Shown here one piece after another: positions 52,812 through 62,730 of a stretch of DNA of 64,000 nucleotides (position 1 is its first letter; each line of letters starts with the position of its first letter). The translations under genes were made by a program, and so were the position numbers. The stretch is taken from the NCBI RefSeq assembly GCF_965219885.1, contig NZ_CBDCOT010000008.1, positions 124,001-188,000 on the forward strand. Reading direction: 5' to 3'. The DNA is from Curvivirga sp965219885 (GTDB lineage Bacteria > Pseudomonadota > Alphaproteobacteria > UBA8366 > Aestuariispiraceae). The notes beneath the pieces were generated by a model, which worked only from the letters and a program-made list of their open reading frames with translations, made no database searches and was not told where the DNA came from.

Positions 52812-54152
52812 ATGACAAGCAAGGCACAAGTGCTAATCGGCGACAAAGATGAAACAGCAATTCTTCGTCTTTCTGCTAAACTTGCTTCTGATGGATATGA
52901 CGTAATCAAATCATCCCAGTTTTCTGAATTTTCAATGCAAGTTGCACAAAATTGCCCGGATGCTGTGCTTTTGGGACAATTCGATGATATCAAGCAAGCA
53001 AATGCAGCAAAACAGATAAAAGAATTAACAGCACCGCGCCCTCTTCCAACTCTACTGTTTAACGCTTCATCTTCCAAAGAGGATAGATTGGAGGCTATTG
53101 AAGCTGAAGTACAGGATATGTTGGAAGGCGTCCCTAGTGATAATCTGTTAACTCGCAGAATTAGTTTGCTAACCAGACTTTCTACTATGCAACATGAATT
53201 AGAACGTAGAGTTCATACTGCAAGTGATTTTGACGTGTTCATCGACCCTTGGACGCATGATCGTTTTGCAGATAAAAAAAGTCAGGTTCTCATAATTGGG
53301 TCTGAAGGCGATAATGTCGAAGAGTTAAAAAAAGAACTTGTATCTATGGACCTCGCCATCGATTGCGAGAACGATTTTTATCGCGCTGCTGATAGATTGG
53401 ACGCAGAGAGATTCGATGCATGTATCATTTCAATTACAAATGAACAGGCTGCCGACCAAGCACTCTATCTAAGCAGTCATCTTCGGAACAATCCTCGCCA
53501 ATTTAATATGCCGGTAATTATATTAACGAAAACAGGCATGCTTTTAAACGTTGATGCCGGATATCGCGCAGGTGCAACAAATGTTATCGAAGATTGCCAA
53601 GATTTAAATTTAGTTGCAACACATTGTAAAATGCTGGTCAAAGGGCAACGGATGAAATGGAGTATGCGAGATCCTATGATAGCAACTCAAACAGATGCCA
53701 CGACGGATAGTCTAAATGGTGTATATTCCAAAGATTTTTTTATTAACCATCTGACACGCCAAATTGATGATTACAAACAACGTAGTAGCAATCTATCTAT
53801 GGCGATATTTGCGATCAGAAATGCGCCAGATGTACTTCAACGTTTTGGTCAAGAAGCCTGTGATATGCTTTTACAACAAATGGCGGATTGGATTCAGGGA
53901 TTGTTGCGTATAGAAGATATGACTGCTCGTGTAGGTCCCTATGAATTTGCAGTCTTATTACCGGATACATCAGAAAAGCTTGCATCCATGGTTGCTAATA
54001 GAATTACTGGAATTCTGCATCATTCTGAATTTCGCCTGACGGATGAAATCATGGAAGCTATCAATGTTTGGGTCGACCTAGGTGTATGCGGACTTGCATC
54101 TGGAGATGATGCTGAGACCTTCCTTAAACGGACGCATAATTCAATTTTCTAG
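52812..54152 (+). CDS. PleD/PopA-like protein with degenerate receivers and degenerate GGDEF domain
   Basis: 446-aa protein laid out REC-REC-GGDEF as in PleD and PopA. The first receiver-like domain (about 5-120) lacks the phospho-acceptor Asp: the strand reads AVLLGQFDD with Gly55 where Asp is expected. The second (about 155-275) also lacks it (DACIISITN). The third domain (from about 296, TDSLNGVYSKDFF) is a GGDEF fold whose active-site motif is GPYEF (375-379, ARVGPYEFAVLLP) instead of GG[DE]EF. It therefore looks like a protein-protein or c-di-GMP-binding effector rather than an enzyme, as reported for Caulobacter PopA; this is inference. AAGGGG precedes the ATG at 52812; an upstream in-frame start would cover the hairpin and is rejected. 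Confidence 0.8.
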   Translation: MTSKAQVLIGDKDETAILRLSAKLASDGYDVIKSSQFSEFSMQVAQNCPDAVLLGQFDDIKQANAAKQIKELTAPRPLPTLLFNASSSKEDRLEAIEAEVQDMLEGVPSDNLLTRRISLLTRLSTMQHELERRVHTASDFDVFIDPWTHDRFADKKSQVLIIGSEGDNVEELKKELVSMDLAIDCENDFYRAADRLDAERFDACIISITNEQAADQALYLSSHLRNNPRQFNMPVIILTKTGMLLNVDAGYRAGATNVIEDCQDLNLVATHCKMLVKGQRMKWSMRDPMIATQTDATTDSLNGVYSKDFFINHLTRQIDDYKQRSSNLSMAIFAIRNAPDVLQRFGQEACDMLLQQMADWIQGLLRIEDMTARVGPYEFAVLLPDTSEKLASMVANRITGILHHSEFRLTDEIMEAINVWVDLGVCGLASGDDAETFLKRTHNSIF

Positions 54153-54219
54153 TCCCCCCCCTTGGAATGCCTTAACACCCTACCTATACTTATATTCAAA
54201 TAACGATGGATTTAAGTTT

Positions 54220-54879
54220 ATGAAAATCGAAATTGACATCTTTTCTGACCCGATCTGCCCATGGTGCTATATCGGTAAAAAGCGATTAGAAAAAGCCTTA
54301 GCAAACCGCCCAGATTTGAATATAGAGATTCGTTGGCGTGCCTTTCAACTCAACCCTTCTATGCCGGAACTAGGCATGGATCGCAAAACGTATCTTGAAA
54401 ATAAGTTTGGGGGCCCTGGAGGTGCAGCACAGGTTTACGGGCATATAAAAACCACAGGTGAAACTGAAGGCATTGATTTCAAATTTGATGAAATCAAGCG
54501 GACACCGAATACAGTGAAAGCCCATCGTCTTATTCGGTTTGCACAAAGTCAGAATGCGCAGATTGCTTTTGACTTAAAAGAAGAACTTTTCCAAGCTTAT
54601 TTTATGAATGGCAAAGATATAGGCGATAAAGAAACACTTATTGAAATCGCGTCAGCGGTAGGCATGAATGGGACTGATGTTACTGAGTTTCTTGATACCG
54701 AAATCTTTAAATCCGACATAGAGGAAGAAGATACAACAGCTAGGCGTCTTGGTATATCAGGTGTCCCATTCTTTATCGTAAATGGTCAGTATGCTCTGTC
54801 CGGCGCACAAGAGCCCTCTGCATTTGAACCAGTGTTCGATCTGGCTCTGCAAGCTGCGTCAGAAATCGAAAGCCAATAG
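54220..54879 (+). CDS. DsbA/FrnE family thioredoxin-fold oxidoreductase
   Basis: 219-aa cytoplasmic DsbA-like protein (FrnE / 2-hydroxychromene-2-carboxylate isomerase superfamily). The active site is Cys13-Pro-Trp-Cys16 (SDPICPWCYIGKKRLEKAL), the helical insert begins after RWRAFQLNPSMPE, and the cis-proline loop is GISGVPFFIVN. No signal peptide, so it acts in the cytoplasm; suggested roles of relatives are oxidative-stress thiol chemistry. The start at 54220 is set by alignment to the family; upstream in-frame codons overlap the preceding gene. It converges on mfd with a 2-bp gap. Confidence 0.9.
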   Translation: MKIEIDIFSDPICPWCYIGKKRLEKALANRPDLNIEIRWRAFQLNPSMPELGMDRKTYLENKFGGPGGAAQVYGHIKTTGETEGIDFKFDEIKRTPNTVKAHRLIRFAQSQNAQIAFDLKEELFQAYFMNGKDIGDKETLIEIASAVGMNGTDVTEFLDTEIFKSDIEEEDTTARRLGISGVPFFIVNGQYALSGAQEPSAFEPVFDLALQAASEIESQ

Positions 54880-54881
54880 CC

Positions 54882-57800
54882 TCAGGCTGCTTTTTGGGCA
54901 GCCAAAGCTATACGCGCTAATTTATCTGCAAATTTCATTGCACCAGACATACGTTTTTCTGCGTCTTCCCAAGGACGCATAACAACAAGTTTCTGATCCG
55001 GTCGTAACTTTACCGTGCCCATCTGTTGCTGCATAAAACCAATTAGACCAGTTGGATTGGCAAATTCATTATTTCTGAATGTTACAACAGCCCCTTTTGG
55101 TCCTGCGTCCATTTTTTCAATGCCAGCTTTCTTACATAGTAACTTAATTGTCACGACTTCAATCAAGTTTTTCACTTCTTGAGGTAACGGGCCAAACCGA
55201 TCTGCCATTTCCACGGCAAAAGCGTTTAATTCCTTACGATTAGATAAATCTGACAATCGACGATAGAGCCCTAGACGAACGGAAAGATCCTGCACATAAT
55301 TTTCAGGTATAAGTACTGCGGAACCAAGATTTATAACTGGCGACCAGGTTTCCTCATATTCTTCCTTGAAATCTTCACGTGCGGCTGCCACAGCTTCCTC
55401 AAGCATCCTTTGGTATAACTCCACGCCAACTTCTTTCACATGTCCAGATTGCTCATCCCCAAGCAGGTTCCCTGCCCCGCGAATATCCATGTCATGGCTT
55501 GCAAGAGAGAAACCTGCGCCCAAACTATCCAAGGTTTGCATCACTTCTAAGCGTTTGCGTGCCGTGGAACTAATAATCTTGTCCGTGGGTAAAGTCAGAT
55601 AACAATAAGCACGTATCTTGGATCGCCCAATCCGACCACGTAATTGATACAATTGTGCTAGACCAAACATATCAGATCGATGAAGGATCATAGTATTTGC
55701 TGTCGCAATATCCAATCCGCTTTCCACAATATTCGTAGCAAGTAAAATATCGTATTTCCCATCCGTAAAATCACTCATTACGTCTTCAAGGTCTGATGGA
55801 TTCAATTGTCCATGAGCAACGGCAATTTTTAGATCTGGCACAAGCTCAGTCAATTGTTTATGAACTTGATGTAAGTCTTTGATTCTAGGGCAAACATAAT
55901 ACACCTGCCCGCCACGGAAATGTTCGCGATAAATAGCCTCTTTTAAAACAACGGAATCATAAGGTGTGACGAAAGTTCGTACCGCCAAACGGTCCACAGG
56001 TGGGGTTGCGATGATACTCATTTCACGCACCCCAGATAATGCCATTTGCAAAGTACGCGGAATTGGTGTCGCCGTCAGCGTTAACACATGCACATTTGCA
56101 CGGAACTCCTTTAACCGCTCTTTCTGTGTCACCCCAAAATGCTGCTCTTCATCGATGATTACAAGGCCAAGATTCTTGAAACTTGTATTCTTACTCAACA
56201 GTGCATGCGTACCAATCACAATATCAACAGTGCCGTCTGCTAATCCCTTCTTGGTATCATTTGCATCCTTTGTTGTTACCAGACGCGATAACTGACGTAC
56301 CTGAACAGGTAAACCAGAAAAACGGCTTTCGAAGTTTTTAAAATGTTGGCGTGCAAGAATAGTTGTCGGTACAACTACGGCTACTTGCTGACCACTTAAG
56401 GCAGAAATAAAAGCTGCACGTAAGGCAACTTCTGTCTTACCGAAACCAACATCACCACAAACCAGCCGATCCATGGGACGTCCTGATCCCATATCCTCAA
56501 TCACCTCGCCAATTGCACGGGCTTGATCATCTGTTTCTGAATAGGGGAAGCGTGCACAAAATTCATCATACGCCCCCTCAGGAGGTGCCACACGCTCTCC
56601 CTTACGTAACATACGTTCCGCTGCCACTTTGAGAAGCTTATCGGCAATAATCTTAATACGTTCTTTAATTTTAGCTTTACGTGCTTGCCAAGCGACACCA
56701 CCAAGCTTATCCAACTGTGCCGCAGCATCTTCCGATCCAAATCGTGATAAAACTTCAATATTTTCCACGGGTACAAAGAGTTTATCATCCCCGGCATAGA
56801 TCAATCGGACACAATCATGCGGAGCTCCCTCCACATTCACAGTTTCCAATCCGTCATATCGGCCAATGCCATGCTCCACATGGACAACCAGATCACTTAC
56901 CTCTAGTGCAGACGCCTCGGTAATAAATTCTTCCCCGCGTCGTTTCTTACGCTTGGGTGGACGCGATAAACGCTCACCAAGGATATCCTGTTCGGTGTAA
57001 ACAATAACATTACTATATTGAAAACCGCGATCAAGCTCAGCAACAATCAGTCCAACTTGCCCAGATGCTAATCCTTTGGCTTCTGCCCAGTTCGAAATTG
57101 TAGGTAAACCTGCTAGACCATGATCCTTTAGTAAGGCAGATAGCCGTTCCTTTGAACCTTCTGTATATGCAGAAATCAAAACTATTTTCTTTTTATGATC
57201 CTGTAATCGTTGCGTCACCGCGTCAAACACGTTTTGATCTGGATTATTTCGTGCAGATGCAAAGTCAGTTACGCGTTTTCCTTCAGCGTCCAACACAACT
57301 TTCCCGCCTAAATCATCAGGCATAGAGAAGCTGGTAAGTTCACAAACTGGACGCAAGTCGAGACGTTTAGCCCATTCTTCTTGCATCACAAATAAACTAT
57401 CAACCGCTATAGGTTTATATACGGCGCCTTCACCTGCCTGTAAGGATTTATTTTTTGCGTGAGATTCCAACATATGTTGGCGTGCTTCAAAATAATCAAG
57501 AACCGCTTCCCATCTCGCAGATAATGCTTCTTGAACATGATCATCCATCAAAATAGGAGATGCAGGCAAGTAGTCCAAAATAGTTTCTAATTCTGTATGA
57601 AAAAACGGAAGCCAATGCTCCATACCAGCATACCGGCGTCCTGCACTTATCGCTTCATATAATGGATCATTTTCCGTATTTGCGCCAAAGCTTTCCCTAT
57701 AGCGTTTTCTGAATAAAGCTACGCTTTCATCATGCAGAAGTACTTCACTTACAGGAATTAAATCTAACTCTTGCTTTTCACCAATGGTTCTTTGACTAAC

Positions 57801-58394
57801 CGCATCAAAACTTCGAATGGTTTCTAGATCTTCATCAAAGAAATCAAGCCTTACCGGATTTTCATACCCGGCAGGAAATAGATCAATAATACCACCACGA
57901 ACAGCATATTCACCCGGCTCTCTCACAGTACCTGTACGCTGATATCCATTCTGTTCAAGATAAGAAAAAAGCTTATCATGAGGTAATGGCTGATTAACTT
58001 TTGCCGATAGCGAAGCAGCTTCAAGCAACTTCTTTGGCAAGACACGTTGCAAGGCTGCATTTACAGTAACAAGTAAAAGGTCAACAACGCCCTCACCTTT
58101 ATGTGCTAACTTACATAAAGTACTCAACCGTGAAGCAACAACATCTGAATTTGGAGAAACACGGTCATAAGGCAAACAATCCCATGCTGCTAAACTAAGA
58201 ATCTTTACGCCCGGACGCATAAAAGAAACGAGCTGTGTTAATCGAGCAGCATGACTATCATCACGAACAATATAAATAATCGGTTCTTCTGACTTACCAA
58301 TTGCCTCTGCCAAAATTAAGGCATCCACACCATCTGGTGTGTTACATATTGTAGTTAAACCTGGTGCCGTTAATTTTGCTTTCAGCAGTTCCAT
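54882..58394 (-). CDS. mfd: Transcription-repair coupling factor Mfd
   Basis: DNA translocase that removes stalled RNA polymerase and recruits UvrA. It has the N-terminal UvrB-like module (GIIDLFPAGYENPVRLDFFD), the RNA-polymerase-interaction domain (LVVHVEHGIGRYDGLETV), and RecG-like motor domains with Walker A GDVGFGKTE (about residue 650), Walker B DEEQHFGV and TATPIPRTLQMALSG. The C-terminal TRCF domain has LRPDQKLVV. 1170 aa is normal. sdhE lies 31 bp upstream on the same strand, so sdhE-mfd is a likely unit. Confidence 0.98.
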   Translation of the reverse strand: MELLKAKLTAPGLTTICNTPDGVDALILAEAIGKSEEPIIYIVRDDSHAARLTQLVSFMRPGVKILSLAAWDCLPYDRVSPNSDVVASRLSTLCKLAHKGEGVVDLLLVTVNAALQRVLPKKLLEAASLSAKVNQPLPHDKLFSYLEQNGYQRTGTVREPGEYAVRGGIIDLFPAGYENPVRLDFFDEDLETIRSFDAVSQRTIGEKQELDLIPVSEVLLHDESVALFRKRYRESFGANTENDPLYEAISAGRRYAGMEHWLPFFHTELETILDYLPASPILMDDHVQEALSARWEAVLDYFEARQHMLESHAKNKSLQAGEGAVYKPIAVDSLFVMQEEWAKRLDLRPVCELTSFSMPDDLGGKVVLDAEGKRVTDFASARNNPDQNVFDAVTQRLQDHKKKIVLISAYTEGSKERLSALLKDHGLAGLPTISNWAEAKGLASGQVGLIVAELDRGFQYSNVIVYTEQDILGERLSRPPKRKKRRGEEFITEASALEVSDLVVHVEHGIGRYDGLETVNVEGAPHDCVRLIYAGDDKLFVPVENIEVLSRFGSEDAAAQLDKLGGVAWQARKAKIKERIKIIADKLLKVAAERMLRKGERVAPPEGAYDEFCARFPYSETDDQARAIGEVIEDMGSGRPMDRLVCGDVGFGKTEVALRAAFISALSGQQVAVVVPTTILARQHFKNFESRFSGLPVQVRQLSRLVTTKDANDTKKGLADGTVDIVIGTHALLSKNTSFKNLGLVIIDEEQHFGVTQKERLKEFRANVHVLTLTATPIPRTLQMALSGVREMSIIATPPVDRLAVRTFVTPYDSVVLKEAIYREHFRGGQVYYVCPRIKDLHQVHKQLTELVPDLKIAVAHGQLNPSDLEDVMSDFTDGKYDILLATNIVESGLDIATANTMILHRSDMFGLAQLYQLRGRIGRSKIRAYCYLTLPTDKIISSTARKRLEVMQTLDSLGAGFSLASHDMDIRGAGNLLGDEQSGHVKEVGVELYQRMLEEAVAAAREDFKEEYEETWSPVINLGSAVLIPENYVQDLSVRLGLYRRLSDLSNRKELNAFAVEMADRFGPLPQEVKNLIEVVTIKLLCKKAGIEKMDAGPKGAVVTFRNNEFANPTGLIGFMQQQMGTVKLRPDQKLVVMRPWEDAEKRMSGAMKFADKLARIALAAQKAA

Positions 58395-58425
58395 AACGCT
58401 GTATTACCTTCAAATTCTTGAGAGT

Positions 58426-58716
58426 TTAATTACCCTGTTCCGCTGTATAGGCGATTAATTTATCTAGAAGATCAGACTTCACATGTTCAGGCGCTTCAAC
58501 ATCACCGCGTAAAATTGAATAGAAAGTTTGATCCGGTACCGTCATTAAACATTCAAACTCGTACAAGTCTTCAGTACTTAATTCTCTCAGATGTTTACGA
58601 GCAAAACCACCAACAAGGATATCTAGTTCTTTTATGCCGCGATGTTGAGATCGGAATTCCAATTTTTTTAAACGTTTTTCATGCGCATCCATTTCGGATC
58701 CAACAGCTTCAGTCAT
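58426..58716 (-). CDS. sdhE: FAD assembly factor SdhE (succinate dehydrogenase flavinylation)
   Basis: Small helical protein that promotes covalent FAD attachment to SdhA (DUF339/YgfY family). The conserved RGxxE motif is at residues 26-30 (QHRGIKELDILVGGFA). The ATG at 58716 (GAGGAG upstream) gives 96 aa, family length; the open frame 50 codons upstream lacks a site. It is divergent from recG and upstream of mfd, a common alphaproteobacterial recG-sdhE-mfd neighbourhood. Confidence 0.93.
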   Translation of the reverse strand: MTEAVGSEMDAHEKRLKKLEFRSQHRGIKELDILVGGFARKHLRELSTEDLYEFECLMTVPDQTFYSILRGDVEAPEHVKSDLLDKLIAYTAEQGN

Positions 58717-58868
58717 GTTTATGCTCCTCACAAAACCAGTGGTTTTGTATACGTGTCCTGACAAGATAGGTAAATCCTGTTTTATGAAGTTCAACCCATT
58801 TAGATTTGGAAATTCTGACGAGTCATCTATATAGTCATATAAGAACGATTCATAAACACGTGACAATC

Positions 58869-60953
58869 ATGCGACCTGAAAAATTATTCCCTTTATTTTC
58901 ACCATTAGAAAGTCTGACTGGCATCGGTCCGCGCATTGCTGTGTTATTAGAAAAACTCACTGGACCACATGTCATTGATTTATTATGGCATTTACCGCGT
59001 GAAATCGTTGATCGTTCCTATATGCCGACTATTGAGAAATGTATTCCTGGTAAAGTTGCCACCTTAAAGGTGCAAGTGATGGGACATGAACCATCTAGCG
59101 ATCGCCGACGTCCTTATAAAGTCATTTGTAAAGATGATACTGGTTTTTTAACCTTGGTATTTTTTAAAGGAAATAAAAAATACTTAGAAGCACAGCTGCC
59201 TATTGGTGAAACAAGATTAATAAGTGGTAAAACTGAGCGTTATCAAAATCGTCTACAAATGTCGCACCCGGATTTCATCGTTCCAGAAGATCAAGCAGAT
59301 AGCTTACCGAAGATTGAACCAATCTATCCTCTTGCAGCAGGTTTAACAGCAAAAACCGTTTTCAAAGCGACACATCAAGCGCTTGAAAAAATACCGAATT
59401 TCGAAGAATGGCAAGACGAGGCCTATTTAAAGAAACAAGATTGGCCTAGCTGGAATGAGGCTTTGTCACAAGCTCACAATCCTAGTAGTAGCGTAAGCTT
59501 ATTGCCAGAACATCCTATTCGACAACGCTTGGCATTTGATGAGTTACTTGCAAATCAACTTGCATTATCTATCATGCGTGCCAAAGCTAAACGTCAGAAA
59601 GGCTTTCCATACAAAGGAAATGGCCTTCTTCGCAAGTCAATTATTAATGTGCTTCCCTTTCAGCTCACAAAATCACAAGAAACTACACTACACGAAATTT
59701 ATGAAGATATGGCCACAAATTCACGTATGTTGCGTTTGGTACAAGGAGATGTTGGGTCTGGAAAAACCGTCGTCGCACTTTTAGCGATGGCAAATATTGT
59801 TGAATGCGGTAAACAAGCAGCCCTAATGGCACCAACAGATATTTTAGCACGACAACATTATGAGTCACTCGAACCTTTAACAAAAGAAGCAGGAATTAAA
59901 CTTGCTGTACTCACAGGCAGAGATAAAGGAAAATCACGCAAAGCGCTTCTTGAAAGACTTGAAGCTGGCGAAATTGATATCTTGATCGGAACACATGCCC
60001 TCTTTCAGGATGATGTTATTTATAAAGATTTAGCTCTCGCAGTGATTGATGAGCAGCATAGGTTTGGCGTGCATCAACGATTAGGATTAGCGTCTAAAGG
60101 AGCTGCAGTTGATATGCTGGTTATGACAGCTACACCTATTCCAAGAACATTGATGATGTCTGCTTACGGAGATTTAGATGTATCTCGGCTCGTCGATAAA
60201 CCTCCAGGAAGACAACCAATTCAAACCATCGTTGTGAGTCAGGATCGTCTCAGTGAAGTCATAAATAGCTTAGGACGTAAAATTAAAGACGGTGCAAAAA
60301 TATATTGGGTTTGCCCATTGGTAGAAGAATCAGAACTTCTTGACCTTCCTGCTGCTGAAGATCGTTATCGTGATTTATCTGCACATTTTGGTGAAGAACG
60401 TGTAGCAATAGTCCACGGTCAAATGAAAGCAAAAGATAAAGATGCTGCAATGCTGCGCTTTGTTGAAGGTGATTGCAATCTTCTTGTCGCAACAACAGTG
60501 ATTGAAGTTGGGGTAAACGTGCCCGAAGCGACCGTTATGGTGATCGATCATGCGCAGCACTTTGGATTAGCACAATTGCATCAGTTACGTGGGCGTATTG
60601 GCCGTGGTGATAAAGCTTCTACCTGTATTTTACTTCGATCAAATAAATTAACAGATACTGCAAAACAGCGTCTCTCTGTCATGAGTGAAACAGAAGATGG
60701 TTTTATCATTGCAGAGAAAGATCTGGAGTTACGCGGTGCAGGTGAAGTTCTTGGCACACGTCAATCTGGATTACCAGAAATGAAACTTGCAGATTTAGCA
60801 GAACATGCCGACCTGATGCAGGCAGCTTATGATGATGCTAGAATCGTCATAAGTCGAGATCCAGAACTAACTAGCGATCGTGGAAAGAAATTACGTAACC
60901 TTTTATATCTATTCGAAAGAGACCAAGCTGTTGGAAATTTACGTTCAGGATAA
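58869..60953 (+). CDS. recG: ATP-dependent DNA helicase RecG
   Basis: Branch-migration helicase that reverses stalled forks. N-terminal wedge domain (LTGIGPRIAVLLEKL helix-hairpin start; OB-fold around 60-140), motor domains with Walker A GDVGSGKT (293-300), DEQH box (394-397), TATPIPRTLMMSAYGDLDVS and the C-terminal LHQLRGRIGRG and ERLxVM-like QRLSVMSETEDGF. 694 aa from the ATG at 58869; a GTG three codons earlier is possible, and no clear ribosome binding site is seen for either. Confidence 0.97.
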   Translation: MRPEKLFPLFSPLESLTGIGPRIAVLLEKLTGPHVIDLLWHLPREIVDRSYMPTIEKCIPGKVATLKVQVMGHEPSSDRRRPYKVICKDDTGFLTLVFFKGNKKYLEAQLPIGETRLISGKTERYQNRLQMSHPDFIVPEDQADSLPKIEPIYPLAAGLTAKTVFKATHQALEKIPNFEEWQDEAYLKKQDWPSWNEALSQAHNPSSSVSLLPEHPIRQRLAFDELLANQLALSIMRAKAKRQKGFPYKGNGLLRKSIINVLPFQLTKSQETTLHEIYEDMATNSRMLRLVQGDVGSGKTVVALLAMANIVECGKQAALMAPTDILARQHYESLEPLTKEAGIKLAVLTGRDKGKSRKALLERLEAGEIDILIGTHALFQDDVIYKDLALAVIDEQHRFGVHQRLGLASKGAAVDMLVMTATPIPRTLMMSAYGDLDVSRLVDKPPGRQPIQTIVVSQDRLSEVINSLGRKIKDGAKIYWVCPLVEESELLDLPAAEDRYRDLSAHFGEERVAIVHGQMKAKDKDAAMLRFVEGDCNLLVATTVIEVGVNVPEATVMVIDHAQHFGLAQLHQLRGRIGRGDKASTCILLRSNKLTDTAKQRLSVMSETEDGFIIAEKDLELRGAGEVLGTRQSGLPEMKLADLAEHADLMQAAYDDARIVISRDPELTSDRGKKLRNLLYLFERDQAVGNLRSG

Positions 60954-60961
60954 ATTAGGTT

Positions 60962-61678
60962 TTACCCTTTAAATGATTTCCTCACGATCTTCGCCATTTT
61001 ATCCTTCTTATCAGATGGATTAACAATTCCAAGAGATATCAATAGCTTCAACGCATCCTCAACAGGCATGTCCAATGGTTTTAAATCTTCCTTTGGAACA
61101 AATAACAAAAAACCAGATGTTGGATTTGGTGTCGTCGGCACGTAGATGCTTACTTGTTCATTTTCAAGTTTTTGTTTCACTTCGCCTTGTGTATTTCCGG
61201 TCACAAAAGCGATCGTCCATGCACCACGACGCGGATATTCAACCAACACGGCCTGACGAAATGCTTCAGATTGATTCTTCAGTAAAGTTTCAAGAATTTG
61301 CTTGGAAGCAGAATAAACGCCACTGATAACAGGCATTCTATTCAAGACCACTTCCCAAGCATGAACAATATAACGCCCCACCAAGCCTGCAGTAAGCGCA
61401 CCGATCAATGTAATCGCGACAAATAAGACAATTAATCCTAATCCAGGCAAACCAATTTGCAGTCCAAGAGTTTCACGCAAATATGTGTCAGGATTCAGAT
61501 GATCGGGAATCAAATGCACGATTTGGTTGTCAACAAGTTCAATAAACCAAATAGCAACTGCAAAAGTAATTGCAATCGGCGCAGTTACTAGAACCCCAGC
61601 TAAAAAATACGCGCGGATACGCGCAAAAAAACCACCGCCAAATTTATGTTCTTTATCTGTGTTTTTATCTTGTGACAT
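60962..61678 (-). CDS. DUF502 family membrane protein
   Basis: 238-aa inner-membrane protein of the DUF502 family, function unknown. Two membrane segments (about 23-47, LAGVLVTAPIAITFAVAIWF, and about 73-100, GLGLIVLFVAITLIGALTAG) are followed by a soluble domain. That domain has the family motifs SGVYSASKQILETLL, FRQAVLVEYPRRGAWTIAFV, TTPNPTSGFLLFVP and the C-terminal VEDALKLLISLG. The ATG at 61678 has AGGA 9 nt upstream; the longer frame is rejected. It converges on recG (8-bp gap). Confidence 0.92.
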   Translation of the reverse strand: MSQDKNTDKEHKFGGGFFARIRAYFLAGVLVTAPIAITFAVAIWFIELVDNQIVHLIPDHLNPDTYLRETLGLQIGLPGLGLIVLFVAITLIGALTAGLVGRYIVHAWEVVLNRMPVISGVYSASKQILETLLKNQSEAFRQAVLVEYPRRGAWTIAFVTGNTQGEVKQKLENEQVSIYVPTTPNPTSGFLLFVPKEDLKPLDMPVEDALKLLISLGIVNPSDKKDKMAKIVRKSFKG

Positions 61679-61888
61679 CCACTTTAATCCTGAAAGTAAA
61701 AAAGGATAGTTGATCAGACTATATATGGAAGCATTGCTATTGAATAAAGAGCAAATCCTCTCTAAACACAAAATAGTTACTTTTTTTTACATTCTTAGGC
61801 ATTCCCTTGATCGAATCTTAAGTTTTTGAGGGACTTTTACAAAACATTTGTTTAAAATAATTCCATTCTCAATCGGGGAGAGATTAAG

Positions 61889-62584
61889 TTGTCTGCTGAC
61901 ATTAAGACTTTACGTACAATACCATTATTCAAGAATTTCTCAGATTCAGATCTTGATACTTGGAATAAAAGATGTGGTTGGCAGGAATTTGCTGCGAATG
62001 AGCAAATCATCGATCGTCAAAGTGATACCAGAGACATTTATTTTATCACCAAAGGATCTGCTCGAGTAGTCAACTATTCAATTTCTGGCCGTGAAATTTC
62101 ATTCGATGACATACATGAAGGTACTTTTTTTGGTGAGTTATCCGCCCTTGATGGCGAGCCACGCTCAGCGAATGTCGTAGCCCTCACCCAAACAGAAGTG
62201 GCAACTTTATCCGAAACGGCTTTTAAGGATCTACTTATCAAACATCCTGATACTGCAATTACCCTCATGCAACGCATGTCAAAAATAATTCGTACCTCAG
62301 TCGACCGCATAATGGATTTAAGTACTCTTGGGGCAAACAACCGTGTTTATGCGGAAATATTACGTTTGGCACGAAACGGCCGTATATCAAATAATGAATC
62401 TCGTATCGATCCTGTTCCTAATCATAGTGATATAGCAAGCCGTGTTAGTACCACAAGAGAAACAGTAGCACGTGTTTTTAGTGAGCTGTCAAAAAAGCAA
62501 CTTATTGAAAAATCAAAAAACACCCTAGTTGTAAGAGATTTATCTCGTCTTCAAGAAATGGTCGAAGAATTTAAAGGTGATTAG
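61889..62584 (+). CDS. Crp/Fnr family transcriptional regulator (TTG start)
   Basis: 231-aa regulator with an N-terminal cyclic-nucleotide-binding fold (about 10-125) and a C-terminal winged helix (HTH about 175-200, HSDIASRVSTTRETVARVFS). The phosphate-binding cassette GELSALDGEPRSANVVAL keeps the Glu and Arg-Ser pair that bind cAMP in CRP. There is no N-terminal Cys cluster, so it is not an oxygen-sensing Fnr. The start is TTG: no ATG occurs in frame until about residue 128, and GGGGAG lies about 10 nt upstream. It has no operon partner; its targets are unknown. Confidence 0.9.
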   Translation: MSADIKTLRTIPLFKNFSDSDLDTWNKRCGWQEFAANEQIIDRQSDTRDIYFITKGSARVVNYSISGREISFDDIHEGTFFGELSALDGEPRSANVVALTQTEVATLSETAFKDLLIKHPDTAITLMQRMSKIIRTSVDRIMDLSTLGANNRVYAEILRLARNGRISNNESRIDPVPNHSDIASRVSTTRETVARVFSELSKKQLIEKSKNTLVVRDLSRLQEMVEEFKGD

Positions 62585-62608
62585 AATCTATCTTTTATTT
62601 ATCGCATT

Positions 62609-62638
62609 ATTTAATGAGGCAATATTGAATCATTAAAT
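62609..62638. repeat. Inverted repeat after the Crp/Fnr gene
   Basis: ATTTAATGA (62609-62617) and TCATTAAAT (62630-62638) form a perfect 9-bp stem with a 12-nt loop, 25 bp after the stop codon. There is no T-tract, so a terminator role is doubtful. The following 62639-62730 is A-rich with nothing coding. Confidence 0.5.
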
Positions 62639-62730
62639 TCCGATCACCAGCCATATGATGAAACAATATTATTATTGGGCAATTTCTTACATCTTTTTGA
62701 AAAAAAAATTAAAAAAATTAAAAAAAGACA

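Noticed and set aside
54888..54906. GGCTGC/GCAGCC hairpin as terminator for the FrnE-like gene
   Set aside because: Only a 6-bp stem with the T-run in the loop rather than after it; lies in the mfd coding end.
58717..58866. 50-codon upstream extension of sdhE
   Set aside because: GAGGAG directly before 58716 and family length of about 96 aa support the shorter start; the extension also occupies the divergent recG promoter region.
61679..61888. Fnr-type TTGAT-N4-ATCAA box before the Crp/Fnr gene
   Set aside because: Only TTGATCGAATC is present; spacing and second half do not match.
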